From Margaritispora aquatica (Eukaryota; Ascomycota; Leotiomycetes; Helotiales; Discinellaceae): a DNA stretch of 64,000 bases. The position numbers were made by a program, and so were the translations under genes. Location: positions 115,874 through 179,873 of the forward strand of contig VJWN01000020.1 in the NCBI GenBank assembly GCA_007644065.1, read 5' to 3'. Shown one piece after another: positions 22,545-34,758 of the stretch. The notes under the pieces were generated by a model, which saw only the letters and a list, made by a program, of their open reading frames with translations, did not search any database and was not told the DNA's origin. How positions within the stretch are numbered: the first letter of the stretch is position 1; each line of letters begins with the position of its first letter.

Positions 22545-23890
22545 GGTGAACGAATGTACGATTGGGATAACGAAAGTGACGAGGACGAATAAACGTCTCA
22601 GAGTATTGTAGCGTAACAAAAGAATGTACTTGGGTCCTGAGTGAACTGGAGAAAAGAGGAATCCCCATGAGGAGGATCATCCAACCTTTTGTATAAACTA
22701 TTGTCCTCGGGATGACCTGACAGCGCATCCGACCACTGAGGTAGGGACCATAGCTAAGAGTGCTGGTCCCTCCTGTGCATGGTCCTTGTACTCGCTCGAG
22801 TAAGGTTACTCTTCTGTGCTAGCTTGGCTGTGGAGGGATGCTCTGATGTGGAATAATGTGAAGGTGGCGTACAATCTGTACTTTTTGTTCCTGTCGTACG
22901 GGCACGCTAGAACAATGTGGAGCTTTTTGCCACCTTCTGATGTTCTGATGGGAACTTTGTCTTCGCTTGGATGCTTGGATGCGCTGCCAAATGCTCGAAA
23001 TAGAAAAGTGCATACTGGGCACCAAACCTATCCACACAAAAGTCAATAGTCAAGGGATGCCATGACTGCCGGACCTCCCGCTTGGCTCGGATCTTCCACC
23101 GAGATGCAGAGAAGATCAGGATCACGATCATGATCATCCGATGGGAAGAAAAGAAGTTTGGCAGCAGTTGTTTTTGTTGTTCTGCTGAACAATTATCGAT
23201 ATCGGTACGATTTATGCATATTCATCTGCGGCCTCTCTGTCTTCACTGATGGTTCAAATCTGCTCACGGTGTAGGATTGGCGATGTTTTATCCGATTCAG
23301 CTGAACACGAGCGAAAATCTTTGAAGTTCTGGGCAGCGGACACGCCAAGTCATGCACGCAAGTCAAATTTAGGCTTAAAAATGGCCCGTTCGAGCCTGTT
23401 CGGATGCCCCTGAAATTTCGTCGTTTGCTTTCCACAACTTCGGATTGTTGGTGCTGGGATCTTTTTGTGTCTCCCAAGCCAGCCGAGAGCAGCCAGGTGA
23501 GATGTGCGGGGTTCTCGTGAACGACAACAGAAGAAGACGACATCGTATTCCTCCCGATGGAGGTTTCAAACAGTCTTACAGGAAATCTATTCGTCTGATC
23601 ACTGGATTGTCTCAGCGCGGTCCTTCTGATGGTGAACCCTGGCCTTAGTAAGTGAGGTAATTTGTTACTGGAGCGATGGTTTTCGTTCTTTTGAATCATC
23701 CTGTTGTATTTAGTCATCCTGCTGCACAAAGAAAGAATACTATCCTGCTGTATGCAGTCCCAGGCGAGTTCGTATTCATGCATCATCCGAGGATTTCTCA
23801 TCCCACTTCTTGTTCACCTTTCACCAAGAATAGGAGTGGAATGCTATATTGAATGTAGAGATATTATTATGTACCATCTCCTGCTCCATC
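22545..23890. other. Intergenic stretch
   Basis: Upstream of the deacetylase and downstream of the laccase. A 202-codon minus-strand frame at 23193-23801 has no protein-like composition and I do not call it. Otherwise empty. Confidence 0.45.
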
Positions 23891-25822
23891 TCAAACACCA
23901 GAGTCGTCTTGCATCCAGTAGCTTGTGGGATAATAGTTATCCCAAATTTTGCATACATCCAAAAACTCTTCAGGTTCCGCCAATGTTGCTGCTATCTCAT
24001 CTTGCCTCTCTACAAACTGCATAGCAAACCCTTCTGAGACATGCCAGGCAATATGGCAATGCATAAGCCAGCTTCCAGGGTTGTCAGTCTTGAAAGCGAT
24101 CACGAGGAATCCACCACCGGGTAGTGATGCTGTGTCACGCCGTAGTGGATTCTGAAGATTGAGGACTGTATCGGCAGAGAAGGTTGACTGTGCTTCTTGT
24201 GCAAGGACAAAGAAGTCGTGACCGTGGAGATGAATTGGATGATGGACACTAACTGGCTCAGCAAATGTCTATCTGCATAGATGAAAACTTACACTTGAAA
24301 ACCCGTATCGTCAACGAGAACCCAGTAAACCCAGCCATCGACGGCAGTCAATGGGTACACATTGTAAGGCGTTGGGAAGATACTCTCATTATTGTATGCC
24401 TTTAGTGTTGTAGGATCAGACCAATTAAGGTAAAGCGAACTGTTGTTGATAGTCCAGAAGAATAGTCCAGGATAGGCGTAGCCAACGTCCGCTTCGCCTT
24501 GATATACAGGTGCTCCAACTGTCAGAGGAACATAAGGTGTGAAAAGAGCGACATCTTCATCAGCACAGGAGGAGGCGAAGCCTGGGCTGGTTGAAGTAGG
24601 ATCTGCTGAACTGGCGCTACTATTATCTCCTCTCTTGTACCGGATTATACCATTGCCGTTCTCAAGTCCATTGTCATAAGCATAATTTGTAGCACATGTC
24701 TCCTGCCAACCAGAACGCATCCAGTAGTCTCCAGCAGTAGCATTAGCCTCGACGATGATATCATATCGCTGGCCTACTGTAAGCATGATACTATTCGTAG
24801 CAAATGGGACAATGGGCACAAGATCAGCCGCAACAACTAAGAATGTGTGGTTATCCATAGAGAAACGAAACCATCCATCGACAGCGGTGTTGAGGAGACG
24901 AATCTTGTACTTGGTGCCAGAAACAAACTCATATTCAAACCGAGTACCGCTATCAACACAATTTTCCTCGATCGAGTTGATACAAGTATATGTGTTTTGG
25001 AAATTGAGCAAGACATTTGACATCTCGGGTCCGAATCCAGACTTTGTCGTTACCCAATTTTGGAAGACAGTTCTATGATCCCAATCCGAAAGGAAGAGAG
25101 TTCCAAGATCTTCATCATAATTTGCAGTTGTAGGTCCATTTATGACCAGCGGGCCAAGTAGTCCGTCACCATATTGCAAGGTGAAATGCGAATGATACCT
25201 GAGTGAGTTAGCGTGTATGTGGTTTAAGGTTAAGGCAAGTACCAAGTGGTTCCGTATTGAGAAGCGTGAAACTTGTAGGTCATAGTCTCGCCAGGTGAGA
25301 TTGGACACTGTGTGACGCCTGGGACACCATCGAACTCCGAGTTGTTAAGTTGTCGAATGCCATGCCAGTGGACAGCCTGAATATTAGGACATATATTTCG
25401 TTTAAGACATATGAACTCACCGTGCCATTGCTCTCCAATTTGTTGGTGACATGAATCACCAGCTCATCCCCCCAATCGGCTGTGATTTCTGGGCCAGGAA
25501 TTGTTCCGTTGAAAGAGAGAGTCTGTCTTGCAAATCCGTCGGGAGCAAGTGTTGTGTTGACGACATCGAGCCAGTACTCGCGGACGACGCCAGTGTAGAA
25601 TATCTCATCATACCTAAATGTGTGAGTGACTATTTACACTTTCTATTTTTGCACAACTTACCAGTTTGTAGAGATGTCGTAGTTACCCCAACACTCTCGA
25701 GAGGTAGCTGTATTTTCGCATGAAGCTCGTGGAGTCACTTCTCGAGATACCTTTTCAGGAAGAACAGATGCTGCCACCAATGGCCAAAGTCCAGAGGTCA
25801 AGATAAGCACAGAGGCCTTCAT
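23891..25822 (-). CDS. Ascomycete laccase (multicopper oxidase)
   Basis: Five exons (25662-25822, 25421-25613, 25243-25376, 24293-25198, 23891-24248) give 583 residues. Signal peptide: MKASVLILTSGLWPLVAAS. It oxidises phenolics with reduction of O2 to water, outside the cell. All four copper motifs are present: HWHG at 121-124, HSH at 165-167, HPIHLHGH at 468-475 and HCHIAWH at 528-534. The residue at the type-1 axial position (HCHIAWHVSEGF, residue 539) is Phe, as in high-potential laccases. The protein ends exactly in DSGV (580-583), the C-terminal plug typical of ascomycete laccases, so the model is complete. Two introns split Trp codons just before conserved Tyr. Candidate roles are pigment or lignin-phenolic oxidation; context does not decide. 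Confidence 0.96.
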
Positions 25823-27460
25823 GATGAAAGAGTATGATAGTGAGAGTGTAGCATTAGAATTTCAATACTTGGAGAACTTGTTATATACATTTCTCGAGCT
25901 TCATTGACCTCTCTTTAATGGTTAGACCCCATGACTGTCGCCCACGACCATAGCACTTGCAGATACTTGCAGGACTTCGGGCGATTGCAAGTTTGTCCAG
26001 ATTGTAGATGGTCTGTACCGATATCAATATGGACAAAGGGCTTACCTCCGTCTTGAATTAGATAGCATCGGATCTTCCCTGCCACCCACCTAAAATCAGG
26101 GGAAACAGTACCGATGAGCCCCGTGATCTCATTCAATGGAGATCCGAGATAAGGTTATACCATATTCCAGATAGAAGAGGCATTTGGATGTTGATGACTC
26201 CTCGGGACCGATGACTGACAGACGGAGGAACGATACGTTCTGGGAACCTTCGCCTCGTCCTTCTGCACTTTAAACAGAAGAATTCTCCGAGACGGAGAGA
26301 GAGACGGGGACTTGCATGAGAAATACGATATCCGAGAATAAGATGCACATTATATCAAAATGTAAAATAACGGGATTTTGAAGAGTTTACAACGCCTGTT
26401 GCTGTGGGCATATTTTGGAGAGCAGCAACTCACAAGAGAATTGAAAAAAAAATCGAGGCAATGCTAGGGATATACGTTCTCTTTGAAACCTATCCAAACT
26501 GCACAACGAAGAACTGAAATATAGAAGAGGGTCTGCCACGCGTCAGAATTGTCAGATCTCGGTGATGACAGAGAAAGTAGAAACCAAATCCGAAATTCAA
26601 TAGAAAATAAGGTATGCACGTGATCACATTTAGCGGTACCTCGGTATTCACAAGCCGTCTCCACCTCCGCTCTTTTGTCCACATGAACTCTTGTCCTCCA
26701 TTTCAATTTCGTCTTTGGTAACAATATAGTCCTCGTCATCTGCTTCTTCGTTGTCTTATCTGTTCTTTTCATATTCTAATCAGTTGTTGACATCAACGCC
26801 GATTGATAGATAGGACCAACTTTGCAGCTTCTCACTCCAGTACTTGCCTTCTGCTTCCTTCCGATATAATTTTGTTGTATGTAAGCAAGTGTCTCCATGA
26901 AGCAGCTACGTTGGCCAGACCAAAGGGTTTTAATCAGTCATTATCCAAAGTTGAGCAAGAGAAGTAAATGTCGAAGTTGAAGCAAATGAGATCATGAATC
27001 CGGAGCTGATTCGAATATACATGTAGCAGCAATTATTATTGATATATGGAAGGGCTGCCCTAAGAAGGCCAAGAAATCTGATGTTGGGAATTGATAGTCT
27101 GCCTTACACCAATTTTTATCACCAATAAGCAGTTCAGCAATTCATATAACATTTAGCATATTCAAAATAAAGTAGGGGCTTACTGACGAATATATCCCTT
27201 CTATCACTCTTTATATCTAGGTACTTAAGTAGGCATGTAAAGCAGTTTATCACGTGTATCTTCTTGGCTTCTTAGCTTCTTCACTACCCCACCATCGCTC
27301 CTTTTTAACCGAACTACCCCGCCATCCAACAGAGCTAATATGATCGGCATTGTCATCACTTCTCAATATCTCACTTAATATCAGCTATTTATCCGTTCCA
27401 AAGGCTCATAACTCGCTCTACTACACAAAATCAATCTCACCAAGTCCGGTTGCCCTCAAA
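25823..27460. other. Intergenic, divergent promoters
   Basis: Shared upstream region of the divergent laccase and cyclase-family genes. Apart from the laccase TATA-like site I see no defined element. Minus-strand frames near 26464-26772 do not look coding. Confidence 0.45.
25881..25890 (-). promoter_or_regulatory. Probable TATA box of the laccase gene
   Basis: On the minus strand the sequence ATGTATATAAC lies about 60 bp upstream of the laccase ATG, at the spacing expected for a TATA element with a short leader. The call rests on position and sequence only. Confidence 0.45.
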
Positions 27461-28618
27461 ATGACCACCTCCCTCCCTAAAACACCACCCTTCTCCTCAC
27501 TACCACTCGTCTCCAGCGGACCTCGCGGCAACGCATGGGGTCTTTTCTCTCCTCAAACACCTTCATCTACCACCTCGACCAAAGACGAACTCGGCTTCCT
27601 AAACCGGCTCACACCAGCCAACACTCTGCTAGCAGCGAAAGAAATTGTGCACGGCATAAGAATTAGCACGGACTGGGATTTGGACAAACCTGCCGTGCCG
27701 TGTTTTGGGCGAAAGGGTTTTAAGCAGGAGATCTTCCATAAGAGCCCTAGGACGGTGAATGATGATACGTTGATCTTTAACACGCAGGGTAGTAGTCAGT
27801 GGGATGGTTTTAGGCATTTTGGTGAGTTTAGCGAGAGAGAGAGAGAGAGCGAGAGAGAAGAGAAAGAACTGATGGTACGCAGGATACCAAGAGCACAAAG
27901 TATTTTTCAACGGTGTCACACAAAATGAAGTGACGAGCACCAAAAAGAACGGAATCCACGGTAAGCTCCCTTCCCTCTCTTCCTCTGGCACCTCAAATAA
28001 GTTTACCAAACAGTCTGGGTTGAAAACGGTGGCATCGTCGGTCGCGGCGTCCTCCTCGACTATGCAGGCTGGGCTGCCTCCCAAGGAAAAACCTACAACG
28101 CACTCGCCATGACCGAAATTGCCATTTCGGAACTCGATGCCATTGCTACCTCTCAAGGCGTAACTTTCCAGCCCGGTGACATTCTCTTCATTCACACCGG
28201 CTATTTAGCGGCGCTCAACTCGCTGCCTGTCGATGAAGCATCCACCTACGCTACGTCGCTCCCGAATGCGGCTATTGGGGTCAAAAGCTGCGAGGAGAGC
28301 CTACGGTGGATCTGGGAGCATGAGTTTGCTGCTGTTGCAGGCGATATGCCTGCGTTTGAGGCGGTGCCTTTTCAGAGTGGGAGTGATGGATACTGGATGC
28401 ATGAGTGGCTGCTTGCAGGATGGGGGTGTCCAATTGGAGAGCTCTTTGATCTGGAGAAGTTGGCAGCGGAGTGTAGGAGGTTAGACAAGTGGAGTTTTTG
28501 GTTTAGTAGTGTGCCATTGAAAGTGAGTTTTCTTGTGGGAGGAAGAAAGCTAGGTGTGCTAACAGTTTAGGTTCCGGGTGGCGTTGCGAGTCCACCAAAT
28601 GGTATTGCAATATTGTGA
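27461..28618 (+). CDS. Cyclase-family hydrolase (kynurenine formamidase-like, PF04199)
   Basis: Exons 27461-27821, 27883-27960, 28014-28522 and 28571-28618 give 331 residues. The cyclase motif is present as QWDGFRHFGY (residues 113-122), the form with Asp and His metal ligands seen in the fungal/plant branch. Further landmarks are GIVGRGVLLDYAGW, FQPGDILFIHTGY and AVAGDMPAFEAVP. C-terminal VPGGVASPPNGIAIL is encoded by a 16-codon last exon and resembles the usual family end. The family includes metal-dependent amide hydrolases such as arylformamidase; the substrate here is unknown. Intron 1 carries a (GA)n run at about 27834-27860. The start at 27461 is the in-frame ATG nearest the conserved N-terminus. 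Confidence 0.87.
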
Positions 28619-29665
28619 TGCGACGAACATATAATATGAAGAGAAATATGAAAATGTTTGGTGTAGATGGACACGTAAATTTGAATTAGAAATACTAAAC
28701 AACTGCTCTGCCGCTAAAAACCCATATATTCAACTCAAACACTCCAATCCAGTGTCACAGTATCAAATCCAAATCTCCCTTCTCTCTATCACCACCAATC
28801 CACACATGACCAATATGAACTCTCTTCTCCCTTACCTAGTCATCCACATGGCGTTAAGAACGACTCGAACGAGTTCTCTTGATCAGATCAAACTGGTGTA
28901 GGTGGAGCGAGATCAGGTCACTGATTCACGCCAGATACAACAACTAAAGCATGGCAACAGATGATTAAATTGACTCACCAGCTATGACCTCAAATTCCGT
29001 AGCGAGGGGTTTTCTAAGGGCCTGAGGGGCCCTGAGTGATGCCATTTCTATTGGAGTTTCGGACTGTTAACTGGACTCGCTTGTGAAAGTTTGGGTGGGG
29101 TTGGAACAATGCCGTTTTGACAATTTAGTTAGCATCGACATGAACACTTTATTGCATTAGATATACAAAGCTCTTGATACGTTATCTTTCGTAGTGCCAT
29201 TATTCTCAAAGAATTTTTTTGGTTTCGTTTTTAATTGTCGATAGGAAAGACTTAAGGAACCCCTGAGCTACCAAAGAGTCTTCTGTTGCGGGCAGCTATT
29301 TCAGATGGATAGCAAAGGACCTACGAATCTTTGTGTAGGAAGGTTTTTGCAATCCGAACAGATTAGTTCCAAGCTAAAAAAAAGTGTCGAGGATTCCAGG
29401 GGAAGAAGAGTTTTGACCACAAGGATACTGGGAAAGATGTGATCTTTCTGTTCAACTATCATGATATTCTGCTCCAATATGTGTATATATATTGACAATT
29501 GCCTCCAAAATGCCCAAACCGCTAATACCAACACAGTGATGCTAAAAATATTTCATGCAATCGTAAATAAACAGACCCAGACGCCCTCATATTAATTCGT
29601 ACAATATCACATGCCATATCCATCGTGAACCACGTCCAATTATGTCTACCAAAATATACCAATCT
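28619..29665. other. Intergenic, convergent 3' flanks
   Basis: Between the convergent cyclase-family gene and the next gene. No supportable feature. Confidence 0.45.
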
Positions 29666-31405
29666 TCATACCTCACCCCAACTACCCATCGCTCCTATAC
29701 TTGCAATTAAGCTGCCACTTCCCACACTTTGGCCACCAAAGTCCCAATAATGTCTCGAGCTACCACTATTCCTCTTCGTGCGGCCATTCAGGCTAAGTCT
29801 TTCGCTTGCACAACTTGAAGAACCTCTCCGAATATGGTGGATTGCAGCAGGACTAACGTTGCCACCGCCAGGCACTGTAGCTTTCCACGTACGCCTCTCA
29901 ATACTCTTTCGTCGGTCTTTATGAATAGGCTGTCGACCCACGAGAGGATGATGCTGGCGGACTCGAGCGGCTCTGGCTGCAGTATCTGCTGTACTCGCTG
30001 CTGCAAGGTGGGCAGTGCCTTGCGTGACAAAATCTTCCGAGTTTGAAACTGGAGACTGAATTTTGGTAGTAAACCGTGATTGAAGATATCGAAAGACCAT
30101 CTTGATATCCAATTCCTTTTCCCATTCAGCCTGCGTTATATTTGACGCTCGAGGAGTAGCATCTACATCTTCAGCAGGTGCCAAGGGTGTACTAAAAGGT
30201 ATAGATACTGGCTGAGTAGATTGTAATGTTGGGATGAACTGTTGATCCGTGGTTGAATTAGTAATGGTTGAGGTCATAGGATCAACTGAAGGCTGCTCCC
30301 GAGCAGTCTCTGGTATAATTGGAAGCCCAGCATATGGGAGAGGATTTTCTTGAGTCTGAAGATATGTTGAAAAAGCACCAGGATGATCTGAGAGTTGATT
30401 TACCAGTATTCCAAGTTCACGGGCAATTCGTTCCAGCAGGCGGTGTTCCCATGACGAATGATCATTGAGATTCTGGACGACCATACCAAGCCGGACATTC
30501 AGTGATCCAGAAGCTGGGGGAGTGGTTGACAAATTATCGTCTTCTGGCAGACTTTCGCCGAAAATAATAGACAGCAGGTCATCATCTATACCCATAAGAT
30601 CTCTGATCACCCTCCTTGTCATCCTATTCCATAATCCATTGCTCGACCGCTCCGGTAAACTTGCAGCCTCGGAAATTGTATCAACATGGCTCAACGTAGC
30701 TAGATCCTCTTGCTCACTATCTTCCATAGTTCGCCGTGCTGTCGTCGACATGGATTGCTTTCGCCTTCGGGTCTCCTTCTGTATTTCCTCCACTAAAGCT
30801 TGACTTTGTTCCATCCTCCATTGTTCGATCCTCCGTGTCCTCTCTGCTTCTGCAACTCTCTCGTTCTCCAGCTCCAACATGCCTAATTCTAAACTCTCTC
30901 TACGTCTTTTTACCCTCCTTGGATTGAATCTTTCAAAGGCATATAAATGCTCTTGGACCTCCTCATCCATGGCCGTTCGATCCACTCTAAAGCTTCCCAG
31001 TCCATCATGGGTGGGAAGAACTGTCCCACTGGCCTCCGCGCTTTGGCCATACACACTTGGGTCTGCCCTGAACTCGTGTAGATGGCTATCAAGACTGTCC
31101 AGTTCTCCATCTTCCTCGTCGTCTTCAATGGCATTCTCAGAAGCTTGGCCATCATCGTAGCTGCGTGCAGCGGTATCTAGACTTCCGAAATCGCTAATCC
31201 GCGAATGGCCTGCCGTTCGCGTCCTTGCAGTCGATGTGGTATATGTACGATCAGTTGTCGAAGCGGCAGATGGGGAGAACAGGATCCATTCCTGCTCATC
31301 TGCGAGATTGTTGATCTGCGGTGCAGTTTGTTGGAGTTGACGACTCTCGCGAGGTGTAGTGTAGATGCGTTGGGGTACATGATAAGTAGGCTGTCGAAAT
31401 GCCAT
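29666..31405 (-). CDS. Conserved-looking fungal protein of unknown function with a central coiled coil
   Basis: Intronless, 579 residues; I do not recognise the family. The N-terminal 160 residues are low-complexity with an acidic stretch (ENAIEDDEEDGELDSLDSH). A basic, heptad-rich helix follows (RRVKRRRESLELGMLELENE and on to QKETRRRK, about residues 163-222). A more ordered segment near 265-350 (LWNRMTRRVIRDLMGIDDDL, then SSWEHRLLERIARELGILV) could be the conserved core. The C-terminal part has another ordered patch (EWEKELDIKMVFRYLQSRF), an Ala/Arg run, and a Ser/Gly-rich end. No transmembrane segment or signal peptide is seen. Composition suggests an intracellular scaffold or nuclear protein, which is weak inference. 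Confidence 0.75.
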   Translation of the reverse strand: MAFRQPTYHVPQRIYTTPRESRQLQQTAPQINNLADEQEWILFSPSAASTTDRTYTTSTARTRTAGHSRISDFGSLDTAARSYDDGQASENAIEDDEEDGELDSLDSHLHEFRADPSVYGQSAEASGTVLPTHDGLGSFRVDRTAMDEEVQEHLYAFERFNPRRVKRRRESLELGMLELENERVAEAERTRRIEQWRMEQSQALVEEIQKETRRRKQSMSTTARRTMEDSEQEDLATLSHVDTISEAASLPERSSNGLWNRMTRRVIRDLMGIDDDLLSIIFGESLPEDDNLSTTPPASGSLNVRLGMVVQNLNDHSSWEHRLLERIARELGILVNQLSDHPGAFSTYLQTQENPLPYAGLPIIPETAREQPSVDPMTSTITNSTTDQQFIPTLQSTQPVSIPFSTPLAPAEDVDATPRASNITQAEWEKELDIKMVFRYLQSRFTTKIQSPVSNSEDFVTQGTAHLAAASTADTAARAARVRQHHPLVGRQPIHKDRRKSIERRTWKATVPGGGNVSPAAIHHIRRGSSSCASERLSLNGRTKRNSGSSRHYWDFGGQSVGSGSLIASIGAMGSWGEV

Positions 31406-32523
31406 GATGTGTATGCGATGTTGGATTCCTGGCGAGTTCTATTTGCAGAAAGCCTCAAATACCTCGAGTAGCACGATCTGCGAGATTCCAAGTTCGGTGG
31501 ATGTTCTTTGTTGAGCGATCTGTACAACTAGAAATGGCCGGGTGATGAGGTCGTGCCACCTGCTCCCCTTGCAATGTGGGGGTCGCAGAAAACAGTCCCT
31601 GGATATGATGTTTTTGCTTGATGTCTCTGAAAGAAGAGATGGTCTTCAAAGGGGCGGTGGGCGTGCTCTCCTACAGATAAGGTACTCGTCGCTCAAGATG
31701 TCTGAGCAAGTTCAAGGATCGTCGTGATAGTCAAACAGCTATGTTGTTGTAGCGGGGTGATGCTTGGACATGAGATTAGAGTGATCGGACTACACTCTGA
31801 AAAGAAGCAATACTTAGTGATGAATGCAAAACTTGGAATGATTTGGCAAGAGAACAAAAGATCTATATGAAAAGAAGTGAATCACCTACTGGTCAAAAGC
31901 ATCATAATAGCGAAGTCGGGCAGTTATCAACACTTCAAGCCCAAGTGAGACAATCAATCTGACTGAGCGTCTTATCGCGGCATGATGGTGAAATCAGTTC
32001 AGTTAGTGCTAGTTGATGCTGGTATTAGTGTATTTTAACGGAGTTGGGAACTGCGAGGATTGACCGCCAACCGCCGCAGTTAAACCCAGCCAACCATCAC
32101 CCCAAATCTCATCAACAGATACAGGCAAACGCATCAGCGGTCCGAATGCGCTGATGTATCTGTCAGATTTCCGTGGCTAAACCGGAATGTTGAGGAAGAA
32201 CACACACGACATACTTACTACCTGCAAATTGCTCTCCAAAGAGGAAACACAGTCATCAACTGAGCCAACATAACCATGTCATCTTGTAGCAGACCTCAAA
32301 TCATTCTCGTTTCTCGTATCAATTAGTACATCCATGCAAATTTGTTCACGGCTTCTCACACGAGGTGCTGGGCAATCGAGTATTGGTTTATGAAGCCGTA
32401 GCAATTCCCTAATTACAGTGGCCTTTGTAAAAACTAATGACTGCCCGAAGGCATCATGCCCTATCATTGTTTGCAATAAAGAACGCCTTGCTTCTGCCCA
32501 AATGCCCCAACCTATCATCGGAT
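31406..32523. other. Intergenic stretch
   Basis: 5' flank of the 579-residue gene and 3' flank of RPL10. Frames here are short and unconvincing. Empty as far as I can see. Confidence 0.45.
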
Positions 32524-33505
32524 CTATGCCTCCTGGAAAGCAGCTGGGAAACGACGGACGTTATCTGCGAGCTTTCCGTGGTTGGACAAGAATTGGACGT
32601 AAGCACCATCGACGAGAACCTTTCCGGTAGCCTTCTTCTCCATGTATTCCTCGCGGCGGAGAGGAGTGAAACCCCAGTTCTTGGAAACGATGATCTTCTG
32701 GCGACCTGGGAACTTGTACTGGGAACGACGGAGAGCCTCGAGAGCGGTAGCACGGTCTGTTAAAGGTTAGGAACGCACATCCACCACGGTTCCTAAATAC
32801 TCACTAGAATCACGAGTGCGGACACTCAAGATAATCTGACCAATGTTGACACGGGCGACGGTTCCGTTTGGCTTTCCCCACGCACCACGCATTCCAGTTT
32901 GCAGTCTATCGGCACCAGCGCAAGACAACATCTTGTTGATACGGACGACATGGTATGGGTGGGCGCGAACACGAAGATGGAAACCTTCCTTTCCAGCAAC
33001 CTTGACCAAGTACCTATACATATCCTGTCAGAACTGCCATCAATCTTCCTCAATGTCATAATCCGCCACTGATCCTCCAAATCTAAATCCTCCACCAACC
33101 CTATCCAGCCTTTCTGGAAATTGTAGACTCACTTGTTGGCGCAAATACGGGCAGCTTCCAAAGCCTCGGAGCTCAACTGTTCGTACTCGTTGGAAACCAA
33201 GTGAATGCAGAGAGGGAACTCGTCAACGTTTGCACGCTTTCGGCCAAGATCGAAGATGCGGATCTTTGGGCTGCGAAGTTGTTAGCAAACCTTCCAGGAT
33301 AACAGTTCTACGGTGGACTCACTCTGGTACACCTCTGTTGAAGCGGGACTTAGGATACGGCTAAAATTGACAATATCGTCAGTTTGATCATTCTCTGGAT
33401 GTGGCGGATGTTGAATTGATCCCAATTCTCTTCCCAAGTGTCGCATCAGGTCGTACGCACCTTGTTCTTGCAGTATCTGTAACATCTTGCTGGACGACGT
33501 GCCAT
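32524..33505 (-). CDS. RPL10: 60S ribosomal protein uL16 (RPL10/QSR1)
   Basis: Five exons (33461-33505, 33323-33360, 33133-33270, 32805-33013, 32524-32756) give 220 residues, the family length. Diagnostic sequence: [20 protein letters not shown] at the start, [32 protein letters not shown], then [38 protein letters not shown] (the loop near the peptidyl-transferase centre), and [17 protein letters not shown] near the end. uL16 joins the 60S subunit late and its loading is coupled to Nmd3 release. The highly split 5' end, with exons of 45 and 38 nt, is common in fungal ribosomal protein genes. It is in tandem with RPL30 upstream on the same strand. Confidence 0.97.
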
Positions 33506-34004
33506 CTTGAAGGATTTCGAGGTGACGGTTGGGTGATTGTTGTGTATGAAGTCGAAACCTCTTGTATTTGAGGTTTCTTTGGCCTGTTGTACCAGAGTTG
33601 GATTTCAAAGCGGAACGGCGCTAGTGGGGTTTGTAAGCGAGCCCACAACGGCAATTTTCTGAATCCGGTCACGAGAATGAGGCGTTGCGAGGCTGAAAGA
33701 GTCAGACCGGCGATATCAGGGCATTTGAGTCATTTCAGCAGGAATTAACCAGTGGCAAGTTGAGGGATTGGTATAGGTTACAAATCATTCAATGGTACTG
33801 AGAGTTCCAAGGGATTCCACTCTTTCACAGGGAAGGGAGCAGGAGTAACGCAGTTAGTTTGGAAAACGTCAATCGCAAGATCATAAACATAAGTGATTGT
33901 TTGATGAACTGGTTTCATTTGCTAGCTACGATTGGCAAGACGCGTTGCTTGCACAGCATTGATGTTTATGTTCGTTATCCACCCAGCTATTCTTGACTCG
34001 GCAT
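33506..34004. other. Spacer between RPL10 and RPL30
   Basis: About 500 bp holding the RPL10 promoter and the RPL30 3' end. Pyrimidine-rich tracts occur on the minus strand near the RPL10 start. I see no box I can name with confidence. Confidence 0.45.
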
Positions 34005-34758
34005 TTAAGCCTCTTGTCCAGAGAGGATATCAGAGTCTCCAGCATCCAACACAGCCATTCTATTTGAGTTAGTCTCAATGTTTCCACAAAGCTCACAAGA
34101 CAACACTTACGTTGAGCATCTGAACAACTTTCCGCAAGCAGTTCCGAGTTCAATCTATATATCCAAAAGTAAGCTATTAGTGAACTCTCGCGGACTGGTG
34201 TATGTCCGGTCGTTGAGCCCCGGAAGAATCGCTTCATCCATTGAACCTCGAGTGTATGTTTCGACTTACGTTGTTTCCGGCGAAGTGGTGGACATTGGTC
34301 TTGGAAAGCATGGCATAGCTGCAGGGAAAAAAGTGTTAGCGTTTGCTGCTCATCTCGGGCAAGCGATGCAACAAGTGACGTTACTGCTTTGGGGTACGTA
34401 CTACTCAAGCTCACTCTTGCGGAGAGGTGGGGTGTTGCCTGCAATGATCTGTATTTGCAATCAGTCTCTGCTCGACATCAAGCTGTGTGGTCGCGTGTAT
34501 CCAAGGCCTCGGAATTCCGATCGCAGATGGGTTTTCGAGAATATGGGGGGAAACTAACAACAAGCTTGGCCTTTCCAGATCGGAGAGTCTTCAGGGTAGA
34601 CTTGAAACCGAGGGTGACTGACAAGTAACGTTAGCAGAGGGTTTGTAAATTTTGAAGATTTCGACAGGTAATTCCATACCCTTTCCAGACTTCATGACCA
34701 AAGCGAGACGGCTGTTGATGCTGTCCGCGGTCTTCTTTGCCTTCTTTGTTGGTGCCAT
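34005..34758 (-). CDS. RPL30: 60S ribosomal protein eL30 (RPL30)
   Basis: Six exons (34680-34758, 34559-34617, 34402-34448, 34270-34318, 34111-34154, 34005-34059) give 110 residues. Landmarks: INSRLALVMKSGKVTLGFKS, LRSGKAKLVIIAGNTPPLRK, SELEYYAMLSKTNVHHFAGN, IELGTACGKLFRCSTMAVLD and AGDSDILSGQEA at the end. This is the full L7Ae/L30e fold. Five introns in a 333-nt coding sequence is dense even for a ribosomal protein. In budding yeast Rpl30 represses splicing of its own first intron by binding a kink-turn at the 5' splice site. An intron in the N-terminal coding part exists here, but whether the structure is conserved is untested. Confidence 0.96.

Noticed and set aside
23193..23801. Minus-strand 202-codon frame between deacetylase and laccase
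   Set aside because: Length alone is the only argument. The sequence lacks domain-like or hydrophobic structure, and both neighbouring genes are complete without it.
33926..34444. Long minus-strand frame across the RPL30 3' part
   Set aside because: It reads through RPL30 introns in a frame other than the ribosomal protein; the six-exon RPL30 model accounts for the region.
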